DNA of 64,000 nt from Chryseobacterium sp. MEBOG06 (GCF_021869765.1 NZ_CP084580.1:3782001-3846000); one strand, 5' to 3'. Positions 46,727 through 54,918 are shown, counted from the stretch's first letter. Program-made: numbers and translations. Notes: generated from the letters alone by a model not told the origin.

Positions 46727-48568
46727 ATGAGTTTAATTTCGAAAAACGATCTGATCAAAGCTTCCGGCTTAAGTAAAATTGGGTTCCTCAAGAATCCAGT
46801 AGCATCTGCTGTGATGAGCATTGCTAAAATAAACGAAGTAAATAAATTATACGACAAACTAAAAGATAAGGAAGGCAAAGACTTTTTCGACTCATTTGTA
46901 AGAGAAAGAAACCTAAGCTACATAGCTTTTGAGGAAGATCTGGCAAAAATTCCGAAAACGGGACCTTTTATTCTGGTTTCCAATCACCCGCTGGGTGCTA
47001 TTGACGGAATTCTGATGTGCAAGATCTTATCGGAGGTTCGTCCGGATTTTAAGGTAATGGGAAATTTCCTTTTGGAAAAGATCAAACCTATGGAGCCGTT
47101 TGTAATCTCTGTAAACCCTTTTGAAAACAGAAAAGAAGCTTACAGCAGCTCGTCCGGAATGCGTGAAACACTCAAGCATTTACAAAACGGAGGCTGCGTA
47201 GGTATTTTTCCGGCGGGAGAAGTTTCCAATAAAAACAATCCTTATGGAGAAATTTTAGATAAAGAATGGGAAAAAACGGCACTTAAGCTTATCAGAATAG
47301 CTAAAGTGCCGGTAGTTCCTATGTATTTCCATGCAAAGAACAGCCGTCTTTTTTATCAGGTGGCTAAACTTCACCCGAATTTACAAACCCTGATGCTTCC
47401 TGCTGAAATGATGAACGACAGGGAAAAACCTATCCGGATCAGAATCGGGCGGCCAATCAGTGTGAAGGCAATGGATGATATGGAAACCATTGAAGAACTG
47501 GGAGAGTTTCTGAAACGCAAGGTATATATGATGAAATCTTACTATGAAAAAAGAAAATCTCTTGCTCAAAGTATCAATCTTCAGAATTTATCTGTAAAGT
47601 TTCCTTTGCTGAAAGAAGAAAATATTGTTCAGAATATTATTGATGAAACTCCTGTTGAGGACATCATAAAAGATGTTGACAAACTTAGAGGAACCGATAA
47701 AATGCTGTTCAGTAACGGGAACTATGAGCTCTACTTTACCACGTATGAGGAAATACCTTCAATAATGAGGGAAATCGGGCGTCAGAGAGAGCTTACTTTC
47801 CGCGCGGTAGGTGAAGGAAGCAATCTTCCGTTTGACCTTGATGAATATGATAAACATTACCATCACCTTTTCCTTTGGGATAATGGAGTGAAGAAACTGG
47901 CAGGTGCCTACAGAATGGCATTGGGTAGAGAGGTGATGAAGAAATATGGCATTAAAGGCTTTTATACAAGTTCTTTATTCGAATTTGAGCAGGACATTCA
48001 TCCTTTCTTTAAAAAGGTAATTGAGATGGGCCGTGCGTATATCTGCCAGGAATATCAGCAAAAGCCCCTTCCGCTCTTCCTTTTATGGAGAGGGATTGTA
48101 CATGTGTGTCTGAGAAATCCTGACCATAAATTTCTGATGGGAGGTGTAAGTATCTCTAACAAGTTCTCTGAGTTCTCGAAATCCCTGATGATTGAGTTCA
48201 TGCGTTCCAATTATTTTGACTCTGCAGTGGCTCAGTACATCACTCCAAGAAATGAGTACAAGGTAAAGCTTCGTGACAGGGATAAAAATATTTTCTTTGA
48301 AGAAATGGAATCTGACCTTAATAAACTGGATAAGATTATTGATGATCTTGAACCTGAATTAAGACTTCCCGTTTTGATTAAAAAATATATTAAACAAAAC
48401 GCTAAAGTGATTGCTTTCAACGTTGATCCTAACTTCAATGATGCCATTGATGGATTGATGTATATCCGAATCAGTGATCTTCCGGAAAACACGATAAAAC
48501 CGGTATTGGAAGAGATGAGCGAGCAGATCAGAAAAGAACAGGAAAATAATCCGGCTGATAATCAGTAA
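46727..48568 (+). CDS. Two-domain lysophospholipid / N-acyltransferase (OlsF-like)
   Basis: 613 residues. The first half is a lysophospholipid acyltransferase with SNHPLGAIDGILM (85-97) and FPAGEVSNKN (near 165). The second half (about 320-560) is an acyl-ACP-dependent GNAT-like domain of the hemolysin/OlsB kind (LAGAYRMALGREVM, FEFEQDIHPFFKKVIEMGRAYI). The same order is known in OlsF, which makes ornithine or other aminolipids by adding both acyl chains. Flavobacteria use such aminolipids in the outer membrane. The amino acid acceptor is not deducible. Confidence 0.85.
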   Translation: MSLISKNDLIKASGLSKIGFLKNPVASAVMSIAKINEVNKLYDKLKDKEGKDFFDSFVRERNLSYIAFEEDLAKIPKTGPFILVSNHPLGAIDGILMCKILSEVRPDFKVMGNFLLEKIKPMEPFVISVNPFENRKEAYSSSSGMRETLKHLQNGGCVGIFPAGEVSNKNNPYGEILDKEWEKTALKLIRIAKVPVVPMYFHAKNSRLFYQVAKLHPNLQTLMLPAEMMNDREKPIRIRIGRPISVKAMDDMETIEELGEFLKRKVYMMKSYYEKRKSLAQSINLQNLSVKFPLLKEENIVQNIIDETPVEDIIKDVDKLRGTDKMLFSNGNYELYFTTYEEIPSIMREIGRQRELTFRAVGEGSNLPFDLDEYDKHYHHLFLWDNGVKKLAGAYRMALGREVMKKYGIKGFYTSSLFEFEQDIHPFFKKVIEMGRAYICQEYQQKPLPLFLLWRGIVHVCLRNPDHKFLMGGVSISNKFSEFSKSLMIEFMRSNYFDSAVAQYITPRNEYKVKLRDRDKNIFFEEMESDLNKLDKIIDDLEPELRLPVLIKKYIKQNAKVIAFNVDPNFNDAIDGLMYIRISDLPENTIKPVLEEMSEQIRKEQENNPADNQ

Positions 48569-48604
48569 GTTTTTAAATTTATTAAAAAAAAGTACGATGA
48601 ATAC

Positions 48605-48635
48605 TTGCTTTGTATACTAAAACTTACTACTTTTG
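48605..48635 (+). promoter_or_regulatory. Promoter of tRNA-Phe copy 1
   Basis: TTG at 48605-48607, 20-nt spacer, TACTTTTG at 48628-48635. The second copy has the same geometry. Confidence 0.75.
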
Positions 48636-48677
48636 CATCACTTTAAAACAACGAAGTAAGTCAAACAAAAATATAAT

Positions 48678-48750
48678 GGTTTCTTAGCTCAGTTGGTAGA
48701 GCAATGGATTGAAAATCCATGTGTCCCTGGTTCGATTCCTGGAGAAACCA
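48678..48750 (+). tRNA. tRNA-Phe (anticodon GAA), copy 1
   Basis: 73 nt without an encoded CCA. Acceptor stem GGTTTCT/AGAAACC plus discriminator A, D-arm TTAGCTCAGTTGGTAGAGC, anticodon GAA at 48711-48713, T-arm with GGTTCGATTCC. Identical to the second copy. Confidence 0.97.
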
Positions 48751-48754
48751 CTTT

Positions 48755-48784
48755 AAAACCTCTAATTTATTTAGAGGTTTTTTT
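48755..48784 (+). terminator. Terminator of tRNA-Phe copy 1
   Basis: AAAACCTCTAA, loop TTTAT, TTAGAGGTTTTTTT. Confidence 0.92.
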
Positions 48785-48858
48785 GTTTTTATATAGGGCT
48801 ACACGTTCACGAATTTTTGAATCAGGTACAAAAGTGGATCAGGTGCAAAAGTTGGGGG

Positions 48859-49017
48859 CTAAGCAAAAAGTTTGGTTAATCTGATTAGAAAAAACGATCT
48901 GTCCTTCACCCCTCTGAGCTGCATCCTAAAGTTTTTGATTTTAGCATTGAAAGACTCAGTCGCTGCATTAGTACTTCTTTTATCAAAATAATTTAGAATA
49001 TCTCTGTAATGGTGCAT
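48859..49017 (-). pseudogene. C-terminal fragment of the ISL3-type transposase
   Basis: 52 codons from an ATG that overlaps the stop of ORF A (TAATG) to TAG at 48859. It contains ILNYFDKRSTNAATESFNAK and FFLIRLTKLFA, the end of the DDE transposase of the ISL3 group. Catalytic residues are lost. Confidence 0.7.
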
Positions 49018-49139
49018 TATGGTCTTTTTTCAAAATAAATATGAAGTTCACCAGAATATTCTTCTGCTTTGAGGATATCAAAGTGTTCAACTAGAAATTC
49101 TGGAAGTAAGAATTTAAGAAGGTCGTAATCGCTTAGCAT
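49017..49139 (-). pseudogene. ORF A fragment of the ISAon1-like element
   Basis: 40 codons, ATG at 49139 to TAA at 49017. The piece resembles the N-terminal region protein of ISAon1 elements, which is normally about 110 residues. It ends where the internal deletion begins. Confidence 0.6.
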
Positions 49140-49192
49140 AAGACAAAGATACCACCACTAAACATTCCCCCCCCAACTTTTGAGACTGATCC

Positions 49193-49420
49193 GCAAAAAG
49201 TTTGGTTAATCTGAATAGAAAAAACGATCTGTCCTTCCCCCTCTGAGCTGCATCCTGAAGTTTTTGATTTTAGCATTGAAAGATTCAGCCGCTGCGTTAG
49301 TGCTTCTTTTATCAAAATAATTTAGAATATCTCTGTAATGTTTCATTATACCCCTTCTTAAGTTAGAAAAAGAAGTAAAATCTCTGTCATGAGACGCAAA
49401 AGGTCAGGCAACTAAGAATA
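49193..49420 (-). mobile_element. Second remnant of the ISAon1-like transposase, frameshifted
   Basis: About 85-90% similar to the 48.86-49.02 kb fragment: IMKHYRDILNYFDKRSTN then AAAESFNAKIKNFRMQLRGG, with a deletion after LRG that shifts the frame and ends at a TAA. It lacks the left inverted repeat, which was probably displaced by the neighbouring element. The right limit is uncertain. Confidence 0.65.
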
Positions 49421-49881
49421 GTAGGCATTTCTGAAGCCATAAGCCTCCATTTAAAGCTTATTTTTACTTATGGGCTCCCCTTCTATTGTTAATGGCAAAA
49501 AACCGTTAATCCGCAACTTCTTTTCAACTGTTCTTCCAAGATGTTTATTACTCCTGTTTTTGCATCGTATTATTTTTTGCAAATCCCTGTCTTCTACCTC
49601 TAAACTTATTATTACAACAATAAATAGTAAAGCGACTATTATAGCGTATAAACATCATTATTTCAGGACCGCATATATAGCTGTTGTTAACTTCATCATC
49701 ACACTTCATAATACCGGAACATACCCTTAAAAGGCAGCATAAGTAAGAAATTCCTGGATGATAAAATTTCCAGGTAAAAAAAAACAAAAAAACATCACAA
49801 TACAAACCACTGAAAAGCAAATAATTGAATTAAAAAACAAGTATTACAGATATATTTTATCAAAAAAATAACAGGAAAAGC
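49421..49881. other. Gene-poor spacer between the tRNA-Phe repeats
   Basis: About 460 bp with two opposing open frames of 86 and 90 codons that overlap each other and have no recognisable motif. I call no gene. Confidence 0.5.
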
Positions 49882-49912
49882 TTGCGTGGTATTATAAAAT
49901 ATTATACTTTTG
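49882..49912 (+). promoter_or_regulatory. Promoter of tRNA-Phe copy 2
   Basis: TTG at 49882-49884, 20-nt spacer, TACTTTTG at 49905-49912, same as for copy 1 although the spacer sequence differs. Confidence 0.75.
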
Positions 49913-49952
49913 CATCACTTTAAAACAACGAAGTAACAAACAAAAACATAAT

Positions 49953-50025
49953 GGTTTCTTAGCTCAGTTGGTAGAGCAATGGATTGAAAATCCATGTGTC
50001 CCTGGTTCGATTCCTGGAGAAACCA
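49953..50025 (+). tRNA. tRNA-Phe (anticodon GAA), copy 2
   Basis: Identical over all 73 nt to the copy at 48678-48750, including the lack of an encoded CCA. Confidence 0.97.
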
Positions 50026-50029
50026 CTTT

Positions 50030-50059
50030 AAAACCTCTAATTTATTTAGAGGTTTTTTT
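50030..50059 (+). terminator. Terminator of tRNA-Phe copy 2
   Basis: Same stem as in copy 1: AAAACCTCTAA, TTTAT, TTAGAGGTTTTTTT. Confidence 0.92.
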
Positions 50060-50093
50060 ATTTTTATAGATGGCCACAAATGCACGAAATTTT

Positions 50094-50178
50094 GGATCAG
50101 GTGCAAAAGTTGGGGGTTAAGCAAAAAGTTTGGTTAATGTGAATAAGAAAAATGTTCTGTCCTCCCCCTCTGAGCTGC
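50094..50178 (-). mobile_element. Third remnant, left end of the ISAon1-like element
   Basis: An intact left inverted repeat GGATCAGGTGCAAAAGTTGG followed by about 60 bp of the transposase end (TAAGCAAAAAGTTTGGTTAA), broken off near GAGCTGCGG. Confidence 0.7.
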
Positions 50179-50582
50179 GGCAGAATTTTGAAAATTGCTT
50201 AGATTTTAGATTTCAAAAGTATATATATTTTAAAGGATCTGAAGTGACCGAATCTACATCCAGCTTTTCGCCTGCTCTATATAAGCATTCATCCTTTAGT
50301 GCTTAATTTTAATTTCCAGCTAAAAAAAGAACTAAACAGAGAATTTAAGCTCCCTGAAAAGTTCTCGGATAATTATCGAAAATAAGTCTTGTAAAGCTAT
50401 TCTTAGTGAAAAAGCTTGTTCCTTTTATAAAATAAAAGCTCCCGTTTTTCTCATCATTTGTGTAGGGATCAAAAATAATTGGGGGCTTTTACTAATTTTT
50501 AAATAATACCAGACCTTAGACTGATCTTATAATTCTGCTTTATCTATAAAGAAAGTGTATATTTTAATTGTAACTGAGTGGT
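50179..50582. other. 404-bp gene-free stretch with one orphan promoter-like unit
   Basis: On the minus strand TATTTTTG (complement of 50470-50477) is followed by a 19-nt stretch, CTACACAAATGATGAGAAA, that recurs right after the promoter of unit H at about 57170-57188. No palindromic operator or TTG -33 element lies upstream. It is a possible decayed member of the array described below. Confidence 0.45.
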
Positions 50583-50924
50583 TTATAAATCAAATATTTT
50601 CACGTCTTTCTTCCATTTTGCCAATGTGTTCCTGCTTATTTTAAAATGACTGGCAGTTTCTGTATTATTGAGGCTATTTTTCACCTGATATTCCAAAATG
50701 TAACGGATCGTTTCCTGATCATAAGACTTGAATTTCTGATTACTTTCTGAAATTTCTGATCCTATTTCCGGACCAAATATAACCGTGTTTATTGTAATAA
50801 TATCCCTTGTACTAAGTTTTTCCTTTTCAAAGAAGTAAAGGCACCTTTCTTTCTTTTCGGGATATTTTTTTTCAATAATATCATGATAAATTCTTGTATA
50901 ATTTGGTGATTGATAATTTTCCAT
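50583..50924 (-). CDS. Small helix-turn-helix protein
   Basis: 113 residues. The last 40 (ETIRYILEYQVKNSLNNTET, then ASHFKISRNTLAKWKKDV) form a helix-turn-helix of the kind found in the first ORF of IS3-type elements and in Xre-like proteins. The N-terminal 70 residues have no known match. It overlaps the previous gene by 44 nt, and is third of three genes read from the 51.6 kb end. Either a regulator or a domesticated transposase part; I cannot decide. Confidence 0.65.
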   Translation of the reverse strand: MENYQSPNYTRIYHDIIEKKYPEKKERCLYFFEKEKLSTRDIITINTVIFGPEIGSEISESNQKFKSYDQETIRYILEYQVKNSLNNTETASHFKISRNTLAKWKKDVKIFDL

Positions 50925-51171
50925 ATTCTGTTTTGATATATTTCTCTTCTACTTTATTATTTTCGAAAAACAGGCTCATTATTCTTTTTTTACCATACCA
51001 GGTTTTACTAAGAATAAAACAGAACCACTCATCCTTATATTCGTACTTATAACTGCTTAATAGACTCATTACTTCCTGCTTTGCTTTTCCAAAGAATCTT
51101 ATTTCCTCAAGCGCTGCACTATTTAAGCTCTTTCTTTTGTTTTTCAGGTGAAACATCATCTTCCAATCCAT
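50881..51171 (-). CDS. Small hypothetical protein
   Basis: 96 residues, basic and aromatic (WKMMFHLKNKRKSLNSAALEE, WFCFILSKTWYGKKRIMSLFF). It has no signal peptide and no motif I recognise. It lies between two helix-turn-helix genes, 18 nt after the first and overlapping the last by 44 nt, so it is probably translated from the same message. Confidence 0.6.
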   Translation of the reverse strand: MDWKMMFHLKNKRKSLNSAALEEIRFFGKAKQEVMSLLSSYKYEYKDEWFCFILSKTWYGKKRIMSLFFENNKVEEKYIKTEYGKLSITKLYKNLS

Positions 51172-51189
51172 CGTTTGTTTTTTTAATGA

Positions 51190-51627
51190 TTACTGCCCAC
51201 TATGATTATATTTACTCAGCCATTTATATAATGTGGTCTTCGGAATTCTATATTCACTGATAATCTGGCTCCGTTTCATTGCTCCTGTATTCAACTGTTC
51301 TATCACGAATGCGATAAGTTCCTTTGTATAGATATTTTTTCTGAATGAAGGCAAAGCCGTAGGTTTTGATCTTGAGCTCGTCTCACCTCCTTCGGGAGGT
51401 GCATATAATACAAGATGCTGTGTATATAACCTGAAGAAGTCATAGCTCAACAGTTTGCTCCATTTGAGAAGAAGATCAGTCCGTATATGCTCTTCTTCAT
51501 ACATTTTTTTGATATCTTCTTCCTGGCATTTAAAGAAATTACAGATCCGTACAATATCAATCTCGCATTCTTTTACTCTCTCCTCAATTAAGTTTCCAAT
51601 ATTGATCGTCTTTAAATCTATATTCAT
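51190..51627 (-). CDS. Helix-turn-helix protein common in Chryseobacterium genomes
   Basis: 145 residues. The N-terminal 75 (NIGNLIEERVKECEIDIVRI and DLLLKWSKLLSYDFFRLYTQ) are a helical domain I associate with small Chryseobacterium proteins often labelled transposase; the end (GAMKRSQIISEYRIPKTTLY plus KWLSKY) is a helix-turn-helix. No DDE residues are present, so it cannot transpose by itself. It is the first gene after operator-promoter unit A, about 250 nt away and beyond terminator A, which makes it a candidate for the regulator of the array. That link is inference. Confidence 0.7.
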   Translation of the reverse strand: MNIDLKTINIGNLIEERVKECEIDIVRICNFFKCQEEDIKKMYEEEHIRTDLLLKWSKLLSYDFFRLYTQHLVLYAPPEGGETSSRSKPTALPSFRKNIYTKELIAFVIEQLNTGAMKRSQIISEYRIPKTTLYKWLSKYNHSGQ

Positions 51628-51789
51628 TGCTTATCTCTTTATTAAATTTAGCAGCACTTCCTGTGTATATTCTTACTGATAAAAAATCTGTAATTTTTAA
51701 AAAGATGATGAACCCCAGCAGGATTAATGCTAACATTCCTATTACACACCTGAAATAAAATCGCTTACCGGCTTATTCCCTTTACTTTA

Positions 51790-51880
51790 AAAATTCTCTG
51801 GAGGCAGATAGACTGAGGAACCCTCCAAGAGAAAAAAAATAAACTCTATGAAATCATCACTGTGTTTGTGATTGTATTAC
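51790..51880 (-). ncRNA. Predicted short transcript of unit A, about 90 nt
   Basis: Starts a few bases after the -7 box at 51886-51893 and ends at a terminator (TCTCTTGGAGG with CCTCCAGAGAA, then five T on the minus strand). It holds ATTTCATAGAG followed by a T-rich stretch before the hairpin, as in other units. The only frames are of three to four codons. Some read-through to the helix-turn-helix gene downstream is possible. Confidence 0.5.
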
Positions 51881-51885
51881 TGGTG

Positions 51886-51950
51886 CAAATGTATAGGGGA
51901 ATTTGTTACCTCACAAGAAAAAGGCTGTTACAATTCGCGAATAATGACAG
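51886..51950 (-). promoter_or_regulatory. Palindromic operator plus promoter, unit A
   Basis: Operator 51925-51950 (CTGTTACAATTCG, CGAATAATGACAG). On the minus strand, 21 nt from the dyad centre to TTG (51914-51916), 20 nt to TACATTTG (51886-51893). Total 65 bp. Confidence 0.8.
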
Positions 51951-52119
51951 CATAAATAACAATGTAAAATATTGAAAATCAAACAAATAAATAAAAATAA
52001 AATTCAACAAAATTATAACCTGAAAATTGGAGTTAAATTTCATTTTTCAATTAAAAACATCATTAAAAAAGCTTCAGCTTTCAATATCTCAGTACTTCTT
52101 TTTGAAGAATTTCCACCTT

Positions 52120-52158
52120 AAAAAGAAAGGCTGCTATGATCCGTCATTCATAGCAGCC
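52120..52158 (-). terminator. Second terminator of unit B
   Basis: Minus strand GGCTGCTATGA, 8-nt loop, TCATAGCAGCC, TTTCTTTTT, preceded by TTTTCATTTGTGTT. Confidence 0.8.
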
Positions 52159-52296
52159 AGAACACAAATGAAAAAAAACGAAATTAGAATATGCTCAACC
52201 AATACTCGTAAATTATTATTATGGACCTTTTTAAAATTTTTGTCCTGTCTTTCACCCTTAAAGTTTTTACTTCTAAGATTGAAGCTCTATACTCAA

Positions 52297-52371
52297 TAAT
52301 CTTTGGAGAGCGAAATCATTCGGAACCTCTCCAAAGAAGAAAAAAACTTATGAAATAAAAAAAATTATTTC
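52297..52371 (-). ncRNA. Predicted short transcript of unit B, about 75 nt
   Basis: From just after the -7 box to the hairpin CTTTGGAGAG/CTCTCCAAAG. The stretch ATTTCATAAGTTTTTTTC before the hairpin, and GAGAGGTTCC in it, match unit A at similar positions, so A and B are related. Confidence 0.45.
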
Positions 52372-52376
52372 AGTAC

Positions 52377-52441
52377 TAAATCTATCATTAAGACCGGAGA
52401 TATAAAAGACAATGTCTGTCATTATTCGCGAATAATGACAG
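52377..52441 (-). promoter_or_regulatory. Palindromic operator plus promoter, unit B
   Basis: Operator 52416-52441 is a perfect 26-bp palindrome with half-site CTGTCATTATTCG. The -33 position reads TTT instead of TTG; 20 nt later TAGATTTA (one mismatch). Weakest promoter match of the set but the same 65-bp geometry. Confidence 0.7.
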
Positions 52442-52581
52442 CAGAATAATCTTTTAGCACAATTAATTTTCTCATAATATCCCTGATACTATTAAAAAGC
52501 CGATGACCAGATTGGGTATACAGAAAAAAAGGATTTTTATTTCGGATTTTTAAGCTCCTCCTTACCGCTATATCTACATAG

Positions 52582-52610
52582 AAAAAACCTGTCCAAAACA
52601 ATTGAACAGG
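52582..52610 (-). terminator. Second terminator of unit C
   Basis: Minus strand CCTGTTC, short loop, GGACAGG, six T, preceded by TTTTCATAGTACTTGTTTGT. Confidence 0.8.
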
Positions 52611-52715
52611 CACAAACAAGTACTATGAAAACAATAATGATTATGGTCAGACAGAAGCTCAATGGGTTTAATATTTCATATCCTTCAAAAAAACAGCAAA
52701 CTCAGATGCTTCATA

Positions 52716-52797
52716 AAATAAGGAGATCACCATTACGATCCGCTTCATCACTCCTAAAAATTAAAAGTCTGCCCCGTCTCATCACTGATAACTTAAT
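52716..52797 (-). ncRNA. Predicted short transcript of unit C, about 80 nt (215 nt if it reads to the second terminator)
   Basis: Hairpin AGGAGTGAT/ATCTCCT with TTATTTT after it. A 23-codon frame starting ATGAGACGGGG crosses the hairpin; I do not call it a gene. Confidence 0.4.
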
Positions 52798-52802
52798 TGA
52801 GA

Positions 52803-52867
52803 CAATATTACAAGGATACTTTCTGATAAACAACCCAACCTCTGTCACTATTCGCGAATATTAACAG
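52803..52867 (-). promoter_or_regulatory. Palindromic operator plus promoter, unit C
   Basis: Operator 52842-52867 (CTGTCACTATTCG, CGAATATTAACAG). TTG at the complement of 52831-52833, 20 nt, TAATATTG (52803-52810). 65 bp in all. Confidence 0.78.
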
Positions 52868-53242
52868 AAAATAAAATACAAAAATCTCATTATCAGAATA
52901 TTTAAAAAAAACATCCCCTGCAATTATATTCAAAATTAGTACAATATCTATTAACCTACCTGTTTTATTATTTTTAAAGTTCTAAAATCCCCGTTTTATC
53001 AATCATCGGGAAATAAATTTCAAAACAGAAGATTCTTATCAGAAGTTCAGATTAAAGAATAATGAAAACTGTAATGAATCAACTTAAAAGGAAAAAAGAT
53101 CTGACTATTAACTGAAGAGAAAGGGATATAGGAATAATAAGCTTTTAAAAAATCTATGATCTTTTTCCCTCAGGTTACCCTATAAATAAGTTAAAGTGTT
53201 TAAAATAGCAATCTTCATGAAATTTATGGTCTTTAAAGTATA

Positions 53243-53267
53243 GAAAACCTGTAAAAGTTTAAACAGG
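53243..53267 (-). terminator. Second terminator of unit D
   Basis: Minus strand CCTGTTTAAACTTTTACAGG followed by TTTTC. The surrounding DNA (53170-53270) is similar to 56800-56890 below unit H, showing that D and H are duplicates of a longer module. Confidence 0.7.
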
Positions 53268-53308
53268 CTCATCTTTAAACAATCACTTTTTTATGATCAT
53301 TTAACAAA

Positions 53309-53387
53309 TAAAAAACTTCTTTAGGAGCATTGTATTCCTAAAGAAGTTACCAAATAAAATAACAAGATGAAAAATCTATATTTTCAA
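53309..53387 (-). ncRNA. Predicted short transcript of unit D, about 80 nt
   Basis: Ends in the best terminator of the array: AACTTCTTTAGGA, 9-nt loop, TCCTAAAGAAGTT, TTTTTTATTTG. TTTTTCATCTTGTTATTTTA precedes it. No start codon lies inside. Confidence 0.55.
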
Positions 53388-53392
53388 TATGC

Positions 53393-53456
53393 TAAACATA
53401 TAGTGCATAAACCGTAGAACAATAGAAGGCCTGCTATAATTCGCGAATAATGACAG
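53393..53456 (-). promoter_or_regulatory. Palindromic operator plus promoter, unit D
   Basis: Operator 53431-53456 (CTGCTATAATTCG, CGAATAATGACAG). TTG 21 nt from the centre, 19-nt spacer, TATGTTTA. Confidence 0.72.
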
Positions 53457-53703
53457 CAAAATAACCTGTTAAGTACTCAATAAAATGAATAAGTAAAAAA
53501 GGTAAAGAATGCAGGCCTGTTCCGCAGGTTGGGTTGCCGGATTTAATAGTGCTGTCTGATCCATTATATTCAGTACATGCAACATCAGAATTCCAACACG
53601 AACAAAAGCCGCTAACATAATTCCGGGGATCACAGCAGCAACTTCAAAATGAAAAAGGAATTTGCCGGCTCACAAAAATGCATTTGTCAGAATTCATTCT
53701 GGA

Positions 53704-54492
53704 TTACCCGAAAAGCTTCTTCCAGAAGCCTTTTTTCTCTTTAAGTTCATCCTGTTTTGTCATGATATTTCCTTCATCATAAATATTAATATTCTTTTGA
53801 TTTAAGCTTTTAAGCTCTTCAGCCCGCCGGGTCCTTTTCATGGCTGCCTCTACATAGAGAAATACACCCTCCTGATCACAGTTATACATATTGGAATAAT
53901 AAAGGGAAGTATTGAATTCCATAGGATTAGGCTCTACAACATCCGCAGCCTCCAACAATCCCATTTTATTTTGTTTTGAAAATTCCAACGCTTTGATAAA
54001 GACCAGAATCCGCTCATCTGAATAGAATTCATTCAATTCTTCCCTGATATTGTCGTCTGTCTGATAATCATCAAGTAATTGATATACCTGATCCGCAGGA
54101 ATAAAAACACCAGAGCTATAATTTTCTGTAATCTTATTTTTCACCGGGTTTTCAATTTCCTCACCCACTATTTCTTTCCAGCTTTTGGTGTATCTTTTAA
54201 AAAAGGAATTCTGATCAATCAAAAATGAAAAAGCAGAATCTCTTGTATAATAATAGGTTCTGAAGAATCCATGGATCAAAGAAATGTACCGTCCATGGCA
54301 GCTGTCAAAAAACTCATTCGATTTCACTTCTTTAGCCGTTAAAATAATATCTTCATATTTTTCCTTACAATAATCATCGATATTATACTCTACCGCTAAT
54401 TTTTCAATAAGTGAAATATCATTCAACACATCGAAATACCATTTTTGTATTTCCTGCTCTTTAATCGGGTGGTAAGTTATATCAAATCCCAT
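53704..54492 (-). CDS. Hypothetical cytoplasmic protein driven by operator unit E
   Basis: 262 residues starting MGFDITYHPIKEQEIQKWYF, an opening I have seen in uncharacterised Bacteroidota proteins. It is helical and acidic, without signal peptide or membrane segment; the C-terminus is Lys-rich with aromatics (KKGFWKKLFG), possibly a membrane-touching tail. An 18-residue stretch, CHGRYISLIHGFFRTYYY, could be functional. It is read from operator-promoter unit E with about 98 nt of leader. No function assigned. Downstream, the minus strand has a Cys-rich fragment without a start (53480-53640). Confidence 0.75.
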   Translation of the reverse strand: MGFDITYHPIKEQEIQKWYFDVLNDISLIEKLAVEYNIDDYCKEKYEDIILTAKEVKSNEFFDSCHGRYISLIHGFFRTYYYTRDSAFSFLIDQNSFFKRYTKSWKEIVGEEIENPVKNKITENYSSGVFIPADQVYQLLDDYQTDDNIREELNEFYSDERILVFIKALEFSKQNKMGLLEAADVVEPNPMEFNTSLYYSNMYNCDQEGVFLYVEAAMKRTRRAEELKSLNQKNINIYDEGNIMTKQDELKEKKGFWKKLFG

Positions 54493-54595
54493 ATTTTTAA
54501 GTTTTCGTATGGTTATTAAATAATAATGAGCGTGGGAAATTCCTTGCTATTAGAACAGTTCACCAAACCTCTAAAACATCAGTTGTTGATCAGAA

Positions 54596-54660
54596 CAAAA
54601 CTAGATCTAAATCAACAGAGTCACAAGAAAAAGGCTGTCTGTATTCGCGAATAATAACAG
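54596..54660 (-). promoter_or_regulatory. Palindromic operator plus promoter, unit E, drives the 262-aa gene
   Basis: Operator 54635-54660 (CTGTCTGTATTCG, CGAATAATAACAG). TTG at the complement of 54624-54626, 20 nt, TAGTTTTG (perfect). The leader contains no terminator, unlike most units. Confidence 0.82.
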
Positions 54661-54918
54661 AAACACTGGTTTCAGACCCCTTTGAAGGTATTATTGATCG
54701 TATTTTCATGACCGCTGCCTGTTAAAATGATCACATCCTGGTGATTATTTCAAACTTTACCTGTCTATACAGTGAAAAAACTGAAATTTTCCACATCAAA
54801 AATCAAAAAAAAGAATATCTATCATTATGAATTGTCAGGAATCTTTAAAAATCAAATCATTAAGATTCTTTGCTCCATATAAATTCGGCATACAGCTTTT
54901 AATCTGGTTCATCTCCGG

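Larger units (their letters stand above)
48836..49192 (-). mobile_element. Internally deleted ISAon1-like (ISL3 group) element, MITE-sized
   Basis: 357 bp bounded by imperfect inverted repeats of about 23 bp: GGATCAGGTGCAAAAGTTGG plus GGG at the left (48836-48858) and its near complement at the right (49170-49192, three mismatches). Inside, on the minus strand, lie the start of the small ORF A (MLSDYDLLKFLLPEFLVEHF) and the end of the transposase ORF B (RSTNAATESFNAKIKNF) with everything between removed. It appears inserted into another partial copy, because a second broken end (GAATCAGGTACAAAAGT, 48819-48835) precedes it and internal sequence of another copy follows directly. Confidence 0.75.
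49905..50178 (+). repeat. Second copy of a duplicated tRNA-Phe segment
   Basis: From the -7 box through the tRNA, terminator and the following IS end, this stretch repeats 48628-48928 without the inserted first element's inner part. Similarity is near perfect up to the terminator and then falls to roughly 80%. The upstream spacers are unrelated, so the left duplication limit is at the -7 box. Confidence 0.8.

Noticed and set aside
49470..49820. Two opposing frames between the tRNA-Phe copies
   Set aside because: They overlap each other, have no motif and lie in AT-rich spacer DNA.
52027..52299. 90-codon plus-strand frame as a gene
   Set aside because: It spans the second terminator of unit B on the opposite strand, is Lys/Leu/Phe-rich and unconvincing.
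52625..52864. 79-codon plus-strand frame as a gene
   Set aside because: It overlaps terminator and operator of unit C, has odd composition and matches no family.
53480..53640. Cys-rich minus-strand fragment (CSCWNSDVAC) as a second bacteriocin-like peptide
   Set aside because: No start or GG leader in frame; a stop lies directly upstream. Possibly a decayed gene.
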